This document shows positions 12,316-22,220 of a stretch of DNA of 64,000 bases, in pieces (positions within the stretch are counted from its first letter, which is position 1; every line of letters starts with the position of its first letter). The notes below the pieces were generated by a model, which was not told the DNA's origin, did not search any database, and saw only the letters and a list, made by a program, of their open reading frames with translations. The position numbers and the translations under genes were made by a program. The DNA lies in assembly GCA_021464415.1 (NCBI GenBank), contig CM038463.1:114172790-114236789 (forward strand), given 5' to 3'. The DNA is from Lonicera japonica (Eukaryota > Streptophyta > Magnoliopsida > Dipsacales > Caprifoliaceae).

Positions 12316-12885
12316 TCAGTGTCTCCTGTGTAGCTTTATATTCCCCTCTGATACAGTTCCATTAGAACCAACTGTAACGGATCCTACAAAATTGAACCGG
12401 TGATGCTTTGTCTTCCTCTTGAATATCCTGTATCTAACTGCTGTCTCAACTGCCACCCTCAGTTCCGTTTTCCCACCTGGTATTCCTCTCCAATTCTCTT
12501 CTTCAGCGTTAACCTCTACTTTGTGAATACTAGTCTCCTTGAAGCCTTGATAGAAAGATGGGGCCGACTTCATTCCAACAACAAATTCATTGTAATAGAA
12601 TGTTATATTGATTTCCTCGTAATGAATGCCGAAACCTTTGTTAGGATTATACGTTTCGAGGTTGAAAATGAGAGATGCATTTTGACCAACGCTGTTGCGA
12701 TGAACTGTTGAATTAAGGGTTTCTGATGTTGTAATGTGGACGTTGGTGATGTAGAAGACGGGATTTCTTGGGGTCAGCGTTAGCCATATGACAACGGAAA
12801 CCAAGCTTAAGACGCATACTACTTGAAAGAACCACCAGTAGACATGAAAAGAAGATTTTGAGATCTTAATTGTTCTCATTTTCAT
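12316..12885 (-). CDS. NDR1/HIN1-like (LEA-2 domain) membrane protein, 189 aa
   Basis: This is a single-exon gene. Residues 1-14 are basic and 15-37 form a membrane segment (WWFFQVVCVLSLVSVVIW). The rest is a LEA-2-type domain with several N-glycosylation sequons (NST, NAS, NIT, NGT), as expected for a type II protein with its C-terminus outside. The family signature is the NPNKGFGIHYE stretch followed by the aromatic FYYNE block and SFYQGF. Members of this family act at the plasma membrane, some in disease resistance and callose or cell-wall responses; the exact role of this copy is unknown. A TATA box lies 77 bp upstream of the start codon. A related gene is 1 kb upstream on the same strand. 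Confidence 0.85.
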   Translation of the reverse strand: MKMRTIKISKSSFHVYWWFFQVVCVLSLVSVVIWLTLTPRNPVFYITNVHITTSETLNSTVHRNSVGQNASLIFNLETYNPNKGFGIHYEEINITFYYNEFVVGMKSAPSFYQGFKETSIHKVEVNAEEENWRGIPGGKTELRVAVETAVRYRIFKRKTKHHRFNFVGSVTVGSNGTVSEGNIKLHRRH

Positions 12886-12961
12886 TTTGCCGTGAAAAAT
12901 GAAATCTCAATATGATGAATGGGGTTTACTGGTTTAGGATGTCAAGAGGCAGAGGGGTTGA

Positions 12962-12968
12962 ATTTATA
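12962..12968 (-). promoter_or_regulatory. TATA box of the 12316-12885 NHL gene
   Basis: TATAAAT on the minus strand, about 77 bp before the start codon, is well placed for a plant core promoter. The same flank in the neighbouring repeat (near 11298) has lost the box. Confidence 0.6.
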
Positions 12969-13114
12969 CAGGGGGAGTGACTTTTAGTTTGCCAATAGGC
13001 TGTTTATATTGTATATGTATGTACGTTTTTTGCCAGGCAGATTTTGCATCATAGTTCCTATTAATTTACAGAAGTACTGCTTTAGTTACTTTTGGAACCA
13101 CTTTATTCTGATCT

Positions 13115-13560
13115 TGCTCTATGTTGCTGGTTTCTACGTGGAAAGGAAGTGAAAAAGAGGAGGAATAAAAGCTTCAAAGAAAACAGAAGAGAAAAAATTG
13201 CCAACTTCATGTTAGTTTTCGAGACGAGTTGTTTGCTGATTTGATTTCTTTAGGAAGAGTCGCATTTCTCTTTTGAACCGTTTAAATCATCAGTGTCATT
13301 AAGAATAAAAAAAAATTTAAATCTAAGATACCAAAAGTAACATAGACTAAAAATTAAGTTGGATTCATCTGCTTGGTCCCTCTTCTTTTAGATGAAAGAT
13401 GATTATTAAGGTTCACAATATTTCTTAATATGCTGGATTTTCAAACTAAGACTTCTAATTTAACACGAAGAGAGTATGTATGAAAAGGTTTTTGGTTATT
13501 ATTATACTTTAGCTTTAGTATATATTGACATAGCTATAAAGCGAAACATAAAGCAAAAAC
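13115..13560. other. Spacer between NHL units
   Basis: The spacer lies between the promoter of the first NHL gene and the 3' flank of the second. No coding sequence is seen. Confidence 0.4.
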
Positions 13561-13872
13561 ACTGAGTCGGAGAACTTGGAGAACCAAAAGTACAAAATTT
13601 CAAGTAACATTAGTACGTGTAGAAGAACTAAATTTTTTAGAACAATTTGTTAAATTAACAAGCGGCCTTTCCATCAACAACAGAGACATATACAAACATA
13701 TATTGATCAACTTCATGCCTAAGAAAACTTCTCTACAATCACATTAATAAACAATTAACTTATTGATCAAGAAAGCAAACAAATTCCCCCTTTTACAATC
13801 CAAAACGGCATTAGAGAAAGGAAAAAAAAAAGTGAAACAAATTAGTTGATGCATTTCAATTTTATACACACA

Positions 13873-14547
13873 TCAGGTAAAATAGACTGGGCATCTCTTT
13901 TCTTTATAAGCAGGCAAGATGAAGCCATCTGCGCCTACCCCAACTTGACAATTGGCATGCATCCGATGGCGCTTACTATTCCATGTCGATATCTTAAATC
14001 GGATGGTTGTGGTTATTTGAAATCGAAAAATCACCGCCCCACGATCTCGAGCATTCACCAGTTGCAGCCACACCTGATTACTAATCGTCACCGCGTCCCC
14101 ACTCAGTGTACCATACAGCACCGTAGTATTTTTTGGCTCTTGGAAAAAAGGAAACAATAATGAGGTGGCACCAAGACTCTGTTCCTCATAATAAACCATA
14201 GCCTGCATCGTATCATAGAAAATCCCAATATTATGATTGGAGTTACGGGCCGTGGCATTGAAGATTATTTGGACACTATCGAACCCATTTGCCCCTAGGG
14301 CCAGACCCGGAATTGAAAGCTCATGGATATGGATTCTGGGTCGGTGCGGGCGTAAACTGAGCCACAAAATGAATGAGATTAAGCCTACGAAGAAGAGGAG
14401 ACCAAGAAAAATGGAGCATATTAGCTTGGAGATTCTAGTGGTTAAACTTTCATGGACCCGGTGCACATAGTACCGAGCTGTGTGGTGCCTCTTTAAGGGG
14501 CGGGTTTGGGGCGGGGTTTGAACCGGTAATCGGCCTTGGGATTGCAT
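13873..14547 (-). CDS. NDR1/HIN1-like (LEA-2 domain) membrane protein, 224 aa
   Basis: This is a single-exon gene related to the one at 12316-12885. Residues 1-40 are rich in Arg, His, Pro and Gln. Residues 44-66 form the membrane anchor (ICSIFLGLLFFVGLISFILW), followed by LSLRPHRPRIHIHELSIPG, the typical start of the extracellular LEA-2 domain. The NSNHNIGIFYD motif replaces the usual NPN..I.IYYD, and a PFFQEPKNTT block follows. It ends in a conserved-looking Cys pair (NCQVGV and RCPV). A likely membrane-associated stress or defence role comes only from the family. The start is the first in-frame ATG after a TATA box 86 bp upstream. Confidence 0.87.
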   Translation of the reverse strand: MQSQGRLPVQTPPQTRPLKRHHTARYYVHRVHESLTTRISKLICSIFLGLLFFVGLISFILWLSLRPHRPRIHIHELSIPGLALGANGFDSVQIIFNATARNSNHNIGIFYDTMQAMVYYEEQSLGATSLLFPFFQEPKNTTVLYGTLSGDAVTISNQVWLQLVNARDRGAVIFRFQITTTIRFKISTWNSKRHRMHANCQVGVGADGFILPAYKEKRCPVYFT

Positions 14548-14632
14548 TTTGGCTCCGGCTTCGGGTAGAGATGGATCCGAGAAATTTTTAGGCTAACAAG
14601 GACTATTGAACAGAGGTCATTATGGTGGGTGT

Positions 14633-14639
14633 GTTTATA
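14633..14639 (-). promoter_or_regulatory. TATA box of the 13873-14547 NHL gene
   Basis: TATAAAC on the minus strand lies about 86 bp upstream of the start codon. Confidence 0.55.
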
Positions 14640-14934
14640 CTTGGACTAAAAGATTGAGGTGGCCGGGGCATAAAGAGATATCACCAGAACTTTTGTATTA
14701 TTGCATGGGAAAGAAAAGAATAAGCTTAATGATATTGTACATCTCATGTGTGTTACATTGGCGAGGCTTTAAACATCAGGGGTGGAGTAAAGTTGATGAG
14801 GGACTTGGTTGATGCTTGTTTGATTTGTACACGAGAGGTATAGAGGTTTCCCCTTATGCATGAAAAGTATATATGCCATGTTTTAAATATATTGCAGGTA
14901 TAATATTGTGAGGAAAATGTTAATGTTACAACCA

Positions 14935-15230
14935 GAGGTGGACTGAGGATTTCAGTCCAGCGGGGTATAATTAGGGTTGTTGATTTTAATTTTTTCAAAA
15001 ATCTATATAAAAAATAAAATGCCAAAAATTTCTTGTAGCAGGATTTAAATCAAATTACTACCTTACTTAAATACGAGCATGTTTGATTATTGTTAATCCT
15101 TTTTCCTCAAATTATATATACAAATAGTACACATATTACATATGCAACTGATCTAAAACCATATATATACATTACAAAATTCCAGGGGACCAACATACCC
15201 GACCCCTCTCAGCCCTACATGAGTCCGTTA
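14935..15230. repeat. MITE-like repeat, copy 1
   Basis: It begins GAGGTGGACTGAGGATTT and ends CCCTACATGAGTCCG, with short inverted GTGGACT/AGTCCG ends. The inner layout (GCGGGG near the left, CCAGGGGACC near the right) is shared with 17055-17370, so the two are diverged copies of one family. No coding sequence is present. Confidence 0.6.
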
Positions 15231-16026
15231 CTATATTTTTGGTTTTTGCATTTCAATGTTAATGTCTTTAATGTATCACTTTCATCTTCATTTCCCTCCC
15301 CTTCCCCTTAAATTTGAATCGCGAGTTTATTTTTAATGTATCACTTGTATAATTTTTTTTTTTTAAAAAAACTAGATGATTAAGAGAGTAAGAGAGTAAG
15401 GCATCAATAGTAGTGTATATTTCACTTAAATTTTTAAAAGAAAAAAAGAGATACTTTGCGGGTGTGATAGTGCGACAATTAAATATATTTGCATTTGGAT
15501 TTTTTTTATTATTGTAGGTGTTCTCGAACTTGAAGAAAAGTTCTCAACCTTAAGAAGAGAAATTATTGATCTCCAACAAAAATTTAGACAAGAAAAGCAA
15601 CTTTTATTGCACATTTGTCACTTTTACTTTGCTCTGTTAAAATTTTAGCATAGTTATTAGATTCACATTTTATAACTCAACTTTTGTTTTTCTTGATTTT
15701 TATGGTTTGAAAAAAAAGGATATTCTTCGGATGAATAACATATATATATAAATTATTTTATATGTTGCTATAAGAATTATATATTATATATATAGCAAGA
15801 TCATGATGAAAGATATGATGGGAAGTAAGTGGGACAAAATACAAAAACATAGCTATGGGCATAGTAATTGTTAACTGGCATTCTTGGGTTGAGAAGGGTG
15901 GACAAAATCTGCGGGCCTTCACAGAGCCCAGAGGCTGTTCGATTTCGAATCTTCGAATAAAAGATTTAGACCCTACCTTGCTTCATTTGTTAAGGTCAGC
16001 ATTGGCTGCGGGTCATCCTAATGCCC

Positions 16027-16062
<36 letters not shown>

Positions 16063-16354
16063 GGTGGCATTATCACCAAAGCAAATATAATTATTGATAA
16101 AGTAATAAACCACAATAAAAATATATTGTACAATTTCTTATAAGAGTTTTCACATTTTGTATAGGTTTGCAAAAAGAATTAAACAAATCTAGTGTTTGGT
16201 TAAGTGGTAATTATTTGCTTTTATTAAATTTAAGATAATGAGCTCGCGTCCTCCTTTAACTATTATTTTATTGTAATTCTAAAGTGTGAAGATTATTTTA
16301 AACATTTGCATAAGTGTGTTAACCTAATTGGAGAGGCACTCACCCAGATTTAGG
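15231..16354. other. Intergenic DNA with no confident gene
   Basis: An open frame at 15855-16097 runs into a CT/TA microsatellite (16027-16062). Its first half has more balanced base composition than its surroundings and could be a gene relic, but I recognise no domain. The rest is AT-rich with no structure seen. Confidence 0.4.
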
Positions 16355-16828
16355 CAATGAAGTACGGACACTCTTGGAGGCCACGTGTCGGGCCCGACAC
16401 TTGTCGGACACTTCGACACTCTCTCTGACACTTGAATGTAATTATAGTATCTAACATAATTTATAATTAACTTAGAGGGTTACTACTCCTAGTGTTTCTT
16501 CATTATAACATCAATTGGAGATAAGGCAACTAAGCCACTTTTTATATTCCCATTTTGTTTTATATCATTCTATAGAACAATTTAGCTTATGTATGCTTTT
16601 TGATACTTTGAGTATGGAACAATTTAGTGATCATGTTTTTAGTATTTGAGTTATTAATGCAATCTAGTTTCATTTTATTGAATTCTTAAATATTTACAAT
16701 GCTTATTGCATATATAATTAACTAATTAATTAATTAAGAACATGTCCCCCCCACGTATCGGGTCCTACATTTTGAAAAAATTGCGTGTCACATGTCATGC
16801 GTGTCGCGTGTCGAGTCTATGCTTCATA
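16355..16828. mobile_element. MITE with 9-bp target duplication
   Basis: The ends CAATGAAGTACGGACACTC and, inverted, TATGAAGCATAGACTCG are flanked by a perfect 9-bp direct repeat AGATTTAGG (16346-16354 and 16829-16837). A 9-bp duplication points to the Mutator-like group. The inner sequence has many GTGTCG/CGACAC motifs near both ends and no coding potential. Confidence 0.8.
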
Positions 16829-17054
16829 AGATTTAGGAGATCATATGTTTGTGTGTCACCAAGGGGGGAGGTTGGGGGTGCGTTTTAGTTATTTGTGGTT
16901 GGAGAAGTTTAGACCTCCCAATTTTTTTTAGATAAAGATAGAAAGAGAGAATATTTTAGACATTCTCAACATACACCGAAAATCCCTTTTTAAAATTACT
17001 TGGATATGATTCAAACATGTGACCCCTTGCCACCATTTTTTATTTTAATTGTGT

Positions 17055-17370
17055 CCAGGATCGGACGGATTTAACTTTTGCGGGGCAAAAATTAAGAATG
17101 CTGATTTTTTTTTTCTTGGTTCTACAAAAAATGATAAAAAAAAAAAAAATCTTTGTAGCAAAATTTGAAACCAAGCAAGAAAACAAAGTTTTCCACTATC
17201 TAACCACCAAAACATTTTTAATTGTTGTTTATTTTTTCTCTTTAAATTATAGATCCATGTAATACACGCATTATATGCGCAATTAATTTAATATTATATA
17301 TATGCAAAAAGAAAAAATTCCAAAATTCTAGGGGCCGCTTCCCTCGACCCTACGTAAGTCCGCCCATGAT
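17055..17370. repeat. MITE-like repeat, copy 2
   Basis: This is a diverged copy of 14935-15230. The left end has GGATCGGACGGATTTAA and GCGGGGC. The right end has CTAGGGGCC and CCCTACGTAAGTCCGCC. Confidence 0.6.
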
Positions 17371-19172
17371 TGTGTCGTAGTGGACGAATACCTTCCATTG
17401 GATTTGCATGCGATTCGTATACTTAATTTCACCTTTGAAAATTGAATCCATAATTTGGCTGATCGCTTCAAATTTTGAATTCTCGATATAACAATACATT
17501 CTCTTTGATAAAGACTCCTCTAAATAAAATCACCTGCGTATAATTTGAATATAGTAATCTTGATTTCCCCACTATAAAAGTACCCCACAGTGGTTTTCAT
17601 CACATTGGTGCCAGCAGTTTTAGGTAGAGTTTCAAATCACATTTAGCCCACCACAAGATGATTTAAGCGTCACAAAACATACAATTACATCTTCCAATTT
17701 TTTTTTTATTTTTTTTTATACAAATCAATTTTTTTTACTATCATTTTTCTTATTATTAAACAAAACTTTACTATCTTAAATTTTCTTTTTAAAATTAAGT
17801 TCTAAAATTAATAGTATAATTCTATTTTTGAGACATAATAAATATGTCAATTTTCTAAATAAAAAATAAGTTGAATTTTGGGTCATTAATTATATTAAAA
17901 TTGGTATTTTTTTTTCAAAAATATTATTTAAAGTGAGATTTTCAACTTAGAAATATATAAAGTAATTACCAATCTATATCAATCGGTGGTTGAAAAAACA
18001 GAAGAGAAAAATCGCAATCTCTAGACTTCTTAAAGGAGATCAATCCTGGTACGTTGTATACCGTTTATATGTGGCTGTGGCTATTTACAATATAAAATTA
18101 AACTTGCGAAATCTGGTCTAACCTTTACGTCAAATCCTTTTTATACGAAACACTGGTTTGTAAGAAAATCCTAGCTACTTATAACTTTAATCGTTTCCAC
18201 TGCGCAACGAATAAAAAAAAAATTATATGAAATATCATATAATTGTAAAAACTGTATTTATTACAATTAATATTTTGTATCTTCAGATGTACTATTTAGA
18301 CGAAAATTTTAATGAAATTTATTAAGAATAATGTAAATTTTGTTTATTATGTTTTAAATTAATGAAAAAGTTTAATATTTTTACTTTTAGCAACAAAAAT
18401 TTATCGTCTCTGCATTGTTTCAATAAATTCACATCACCAATGGGGTGAAGTGCAAATTTTTTTTAAAAATTTGATAGGGTAAGAAGAAAGTATTCTCACA
18501 TTGGAATGAGAAGATTGATTTTGTGAGTGCATTTAAGAACACCCACAAGATCTAGTATTTTAATCCTAATAATATAATATGATATAATCTTTTTTATTAA
18601 TATTATAAATACTAATCCATTTTAAAATACTTTTATAGGTCACAATTTTAGAGTAATATTACTGTTTTTCCTCTCTGTGTTACCCAAATGTCATCCAAGA
18701 ATTATCAGTCCTAAAATGTGGCGCACAAAAGTAGTTTTTATTTATTTATTTATTTATTTTTAAGAGTCAGCGCTTTGTGGTTTGGAAACATAGAGAGGAT
18801 GTCTGTTTGAAGCTTTGGAGTGATGTGATAAAGTAGTTATATATTAATGGACCAACGTTGAATAAATGATCAAATGGATATGTGTGTGTGATATTTTTAA
18901 CCATTTATTTTTGGGAAAGCTATGAACAGAGAGACCCCCAAATCAAACCCTTTTGTCATTTATACCCTTTTTTTCTTCATGAGTTTTGATTTGCATGAAT
19001 TTGACGACACCGTTTTGAAGGTAAGAAAAAGAAGATGAAAAATTTGAGTTGCAATTTCCTTGTGTTTTGGAAGCCACGGCAAGAATACTGGACCAAAGTG
19101 AGAAGCCCAACCCTACGTCGGACAAATCCTCAACGGACCATCCTCGTAATATTCTTTCTTCCCGTATACCAT
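17371..19172. other. AT-rich intergenic DNA, no gene seen
   Basis: There are long A and T runs and no reading frame with recognisable content. Bases 18735-18762 contain a short ATTT repeat. I see nothing else. Confidence 0.5.
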
Positions 19173-19180
19173 TACTTTTA

Positions 19181-19879
19181 GGGCTCGTTTGGTTGGAGTT
19201 TTTGAGGATTCCTGGAATCCTAAATTCCATTCCATGAGGATTATTTTGTTTGGTTGGAGTTTTAGCTAGGAATTTAGGATTCCTAGGAATCCTCAATTCC
19301 CCCATTTTGCCAAAATCTATTCCCTTATAAATTGGGAGGAATCTTGGATTCCCAATTTGAGGAATCCTTTTTTTTGTCCAAAAACTGTTTTTTTTTCCAG
19401 AAAATATTTTTTTCCCAAAAAGTGAAATTTATTTTTTCCAGAAAATGAAAAAAAAAATTCCCAAAAAATGAAAAAAAATATTTTTTTCCCAGAAAATGAA
19501 AAAAAAAAAAAAACAAATTTCCCAGAAAATTAAAAATATTATTTTTTCCCCAGAAAGTGAAAAAAATTATTTTTTCCCAGAAAATGAAAAATTTTATTTT
19601 TTCCCAGAAAGTGAATTTTTTTTTTCCAGAAAATGAAAAAAAATATTTTTTTCCCAAAAAATGGAAATTTTTATTTTTCCCCAGAAAATGAAAAAAAAAT
19701 ATTTTTCCCAGTAAATGAAAAAAATAATCCAGAAAATTAAAAAAAATAATTTGCCGAGTTCATTCCTAAAACTCCAACCAAACGAGCATTAATGGAATCC
19801 AATAAAGGATGCCAGGAATAAAGGTTTCCTGGCATCTAGAATGCTAATTCCATTCCTAAAACTCGAACCAAACGAGCCC
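19181..19879. mobile_element. Tourist/PIF-Harbinger-like element (699 bp)
   Basis: The ends are GGGCTCGTTTGGTTGGAGTT and its near-perfect inverted copy, flanked by TTA at 19178-19180 and 19880-19882. The interior is a purine-rich minisatellite (19380-19750). It sits exactly at the left edge of the fold-back element 19883-21259. Confidence 0.88.
19380..19750. repeat. Minisatellite of CCCAGAAAATGAAAAAA-type units
   Basis: About a dozen imperfect units of roughly 25-35 bp lie inside the Tourist-like element, each with a CCCAGAAAATGAAA core. On the minus strand they read as a false Phe/Lys-rich frame. Confidence 0.85.
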
Positions 19880-19882
19880 TTA

Positions 19883-21259
19883 GGGTGGTGATGTTGGCAC
19901 CCCCAATATCCATTGGTAACACTCCAAATCAAAAAAAAGGTAAATTGTTATTTCCACCCCACTTCATTTAATATAGTAAAAAAGTTAATTAACCCTAAAC
20001 TAATTTTTCACCCACTTGTTTTAATTTAAAACAAAAGTTAATGAATCTTTCTCCAAAGTTAATCAAACATTTATCCCCAAATTAATTTCCCTCCAAAATT
20101 TCTCTCTTCTACCAAAATAGGCAACAAAACTTTGATCTCCACCATTGATACAAAAAGGTAAGCTTCAGAAGAATGGAAGGAAAAAAGAAAACTTTGGAAC
20201 AAGATAAGAAAACCAACAAACAAAACCTCCATTAATGCAAAACTTTAAATTTGAGGAGAATGGTATAAACAAAACCTCCATTGATGCAAAACTCAAAAGT
20301 TAAGAATAATGGTAAAAAAAAGAGAGAAACTTTAAAATAAGGAAAGAAAAACAAATAAAAAAAAGTTAATGAAAGAAAATACGAATAAGATTTACTCAGT
20401 TCTCCGTAACCGAGTCGCAGGCTTGTACACTCGGTTGCTCTCAACTGAGTATGAAATCCCATAAAATGTAATGCTCTCATGACTTTCATTCGGTTGAGAG
20501 CAACCGAGTGTGATTAATGTCACTCGGCTGCTCACAGCCGAGCATAATATAACAACACTCGGCTGCTCTCAACCGAATGAAGGTCCCGAGAGCATGACAT
20601 TTTATGAGATTTCATACTCGATTGAGAGCAGCCGAGTGTACAAGCCTGCAACTCGGCTACGGAGAATCGAGTAAGCCTTCTTCGTGTTTTAAACATAAAA
20701 TTTTATTTTTTGTTTATATATTTGATGTGTATGCTACAAAAATCATATAAACAATAAAACAAAATAAAAACATGTATGTCTCTCGTTCATTAACTCTTTA
20801 TCGCTTGTTTTCCTTCCTTTATTACAGAGTTTCTTTTTTTTCTACTATTATTTTCAAATCTTGAGTTTTGCATCAATGGAAGTTTTGTTTTATTTTGTTT
20901 ATACCATTCTTCCCAAACTTAGAGTTTTGCATTAATGGGGGTTTTATTTGTTGTTTTAGTGCTACCAAAATTTGTTACTAGATAGAGAAGATGGTAAAGA
21001 TGGTAATTTTGCTTTTTTGAGAAGATGGTAGAGATGGTGAAGAAATTTTGGGGTAATTTATTTTATGTTATTATGTGATTAATTACTTAATCATGTTATT
21101 AATTAATTAAGTATGAGATTAGTTCCTAAAAATAAGTGGGAGTGGTAGGAGTGCTAAGTATAACATGGGAGTATTCTTAAGATAAAAGTGTAAAAGTAAG
21201 AGTGTTAGTAAGAGTAGGAGTATTAGCAAAAAATTTGTGGGGTGCCAACATCACCACCC
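19883..21259. mobile_element. Fold-back element with long inverted arms (1377 bp)
   Basis: The ends are GGGTGGTGATGTTGGCACC and a perfect inverted copy. Inverted similarity continues inward: 20220-20400 pairs with 20770-20960 (shared AAAACC.CCATTAATGCAAAA and GGTATAAACAAA blocks), and the centre 20395-20675 is itself a palindrome. The 8-bp duplication TACTTTTA is read at 21260-21267 on the right. On the left it is at 19173-19180, pushed away by the Tourist insertion. There is no transposase. The 8-bp duplication would fit hAT, but the class is inferred. Confidence 0.85.
20395..20675. repeat. Multi-scale palindrome core
   Basis: The two halves are about 140-bp near-perfect inverted copies. 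Each half contains shorter palindromes of the form ACTCGGYTG-CTCTC-AACCGAGT, near 20430, 20490, 20521, 20556 and 20618. Each of these can form its own small stem-loop. No open frame is present. Confidence 0.85.
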
Positions 21260-21282
21260 TACTTTTATTCTCCTCGCCCCAC

Positions 21283-21448
21283 ATTCAGAGCGCATTTTGA
21301 TTTTTATATATTTTTTTTGAAGATATATTAATTTCAATATTCAGAGCGCATTTTGATTTTTATATATTTTTTTGAAGATATATTAATTTCAATATTCAGA
21401 GCGCATTTTGATTTTTATATATTTTTTTGAAGATATATTAATTTCAAC
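21283..21448 (+). repeat. Three tandem 55-56 bp units
   Basis: The units start at 21283, 21339 and 21394 with ATTCAGAGCGCATTTTGA and are nearly identical. They begin 24 bp after the end of the fold-back element. Confidence 0.95.
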
Positions 21449-21912
21449 ATAATTAAAAAAAATAATGTTTTTATGATGATATTTAGTCCGTTGATTTTTT
21501 TTCCCGAAAGGAAACGTACATTTAATTTGAGATACCCAATAAAGAATAGTGATGGATTCTTAATTAATTTGGAATGAAAGAGAGTATTTTTTGTTTCTTT
21601 TGAATTCTATGATAGTGGAGAGGGGAAAGAGTGGGTGTGTACTAGTTGTAACAATCCTCTTGTTGTTATGCTATTTGTGTGATTATAGTAGGTGTTTAAA
21701 TTACAAGATTTCATTCCACATGGCATGAATATATATAATAAATTAACGTGTTATATATATATATGAATGAGTTTTCAATGGTTATCTTCTCTCTCTATTC
21801 ATTGATGGGTACTGACAATAATTAATGCACATTGGTGAGGTGTCAAATCTTTTAACATGTTATAGCAGGTAAGGTGACCTGTTCTATTTTTTTATTTTTT
21901 AATTAAAGTTTA
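21449..21912. other. Intergenic DNA, nothing recognised
   Basis: AT-rich, with no frame or repeat of note. Confidence 0.4.
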
Positions 21913-22220
21913 GGTGGTGTTTGATTGAGATTTTAAAATCAAGTTTTTAAATTTTTTATCAAAAAGTCAACTTTACTTCACACTTCCCAAATTACTTTAC
22001 TTTCTCTCTCATAAAATTTTTAAAATACCATAACTTTAAATTCAAAAATCGGAATTAGATAAAAAAAAATATATTTGAAACCTAATCATCGAGATCTATA
22101 AAACAAGATCCATTATTACTATTTTTTTACGAGTTTTTTTTGAATTGGTTGAAAAAAACTTTAACAAAAATTAAATTCACTTTTCAAAATATGTTTTAAA
22201 ATCTCAACCAAATAAGATTC
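21913..22220. mobile_element. Tourist-like MITE
   Basis: The ends GTGTTTGATTGAGATTTTAA and the inverted TTATTTGGTTGAGATTTTAA make a terminal repeat of about 25 bp around an AT-rich core. The target duplication is not clear. Confidence 0.6.

Larger units (their letters stand above)
11298..13800. repeat. Tandem duplication blocks around the NHL genes
   Basis: Bases 11298-11500 match 12962-13115, with shared TTTTAGTTTGCCAATAG and TTTGGAACCACTTTATTCTG-type blocks. This is the promoter-side flank of an NHL unit. Bases 11560-11770, 11860-12080 and 13560-13800 are three diverged copies of the 3' flank, sharing AAGAAAACTT and CAATCACA.TAA. The layout indicates at least three past units with only two coding regions left. 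Confidence 0.75.

Noticed and set aside
12400..12711. 103-codon frame on the plus strand
   Set aside because: It is antisense to the NHL gene, whose family motifs are on the minus strand.
15930..15965. TTCGAATC-like motif considered as a tRNA T-arm
   Set aside because: No matching acceptor, D-arm or anticodon stem could be placed around it.
15855..16097. 80-codon frame considered as a gene
   Set aside because: It runs into a CT/TA microsatellite and has no domain. It is at most a relic.
19325..19657. 110-codon Phe/Lys-rich frame on the minus strand
   Set aside because: It is a by-product of the CCCAGAAAATGAAA minisatellite in a Tourist element.
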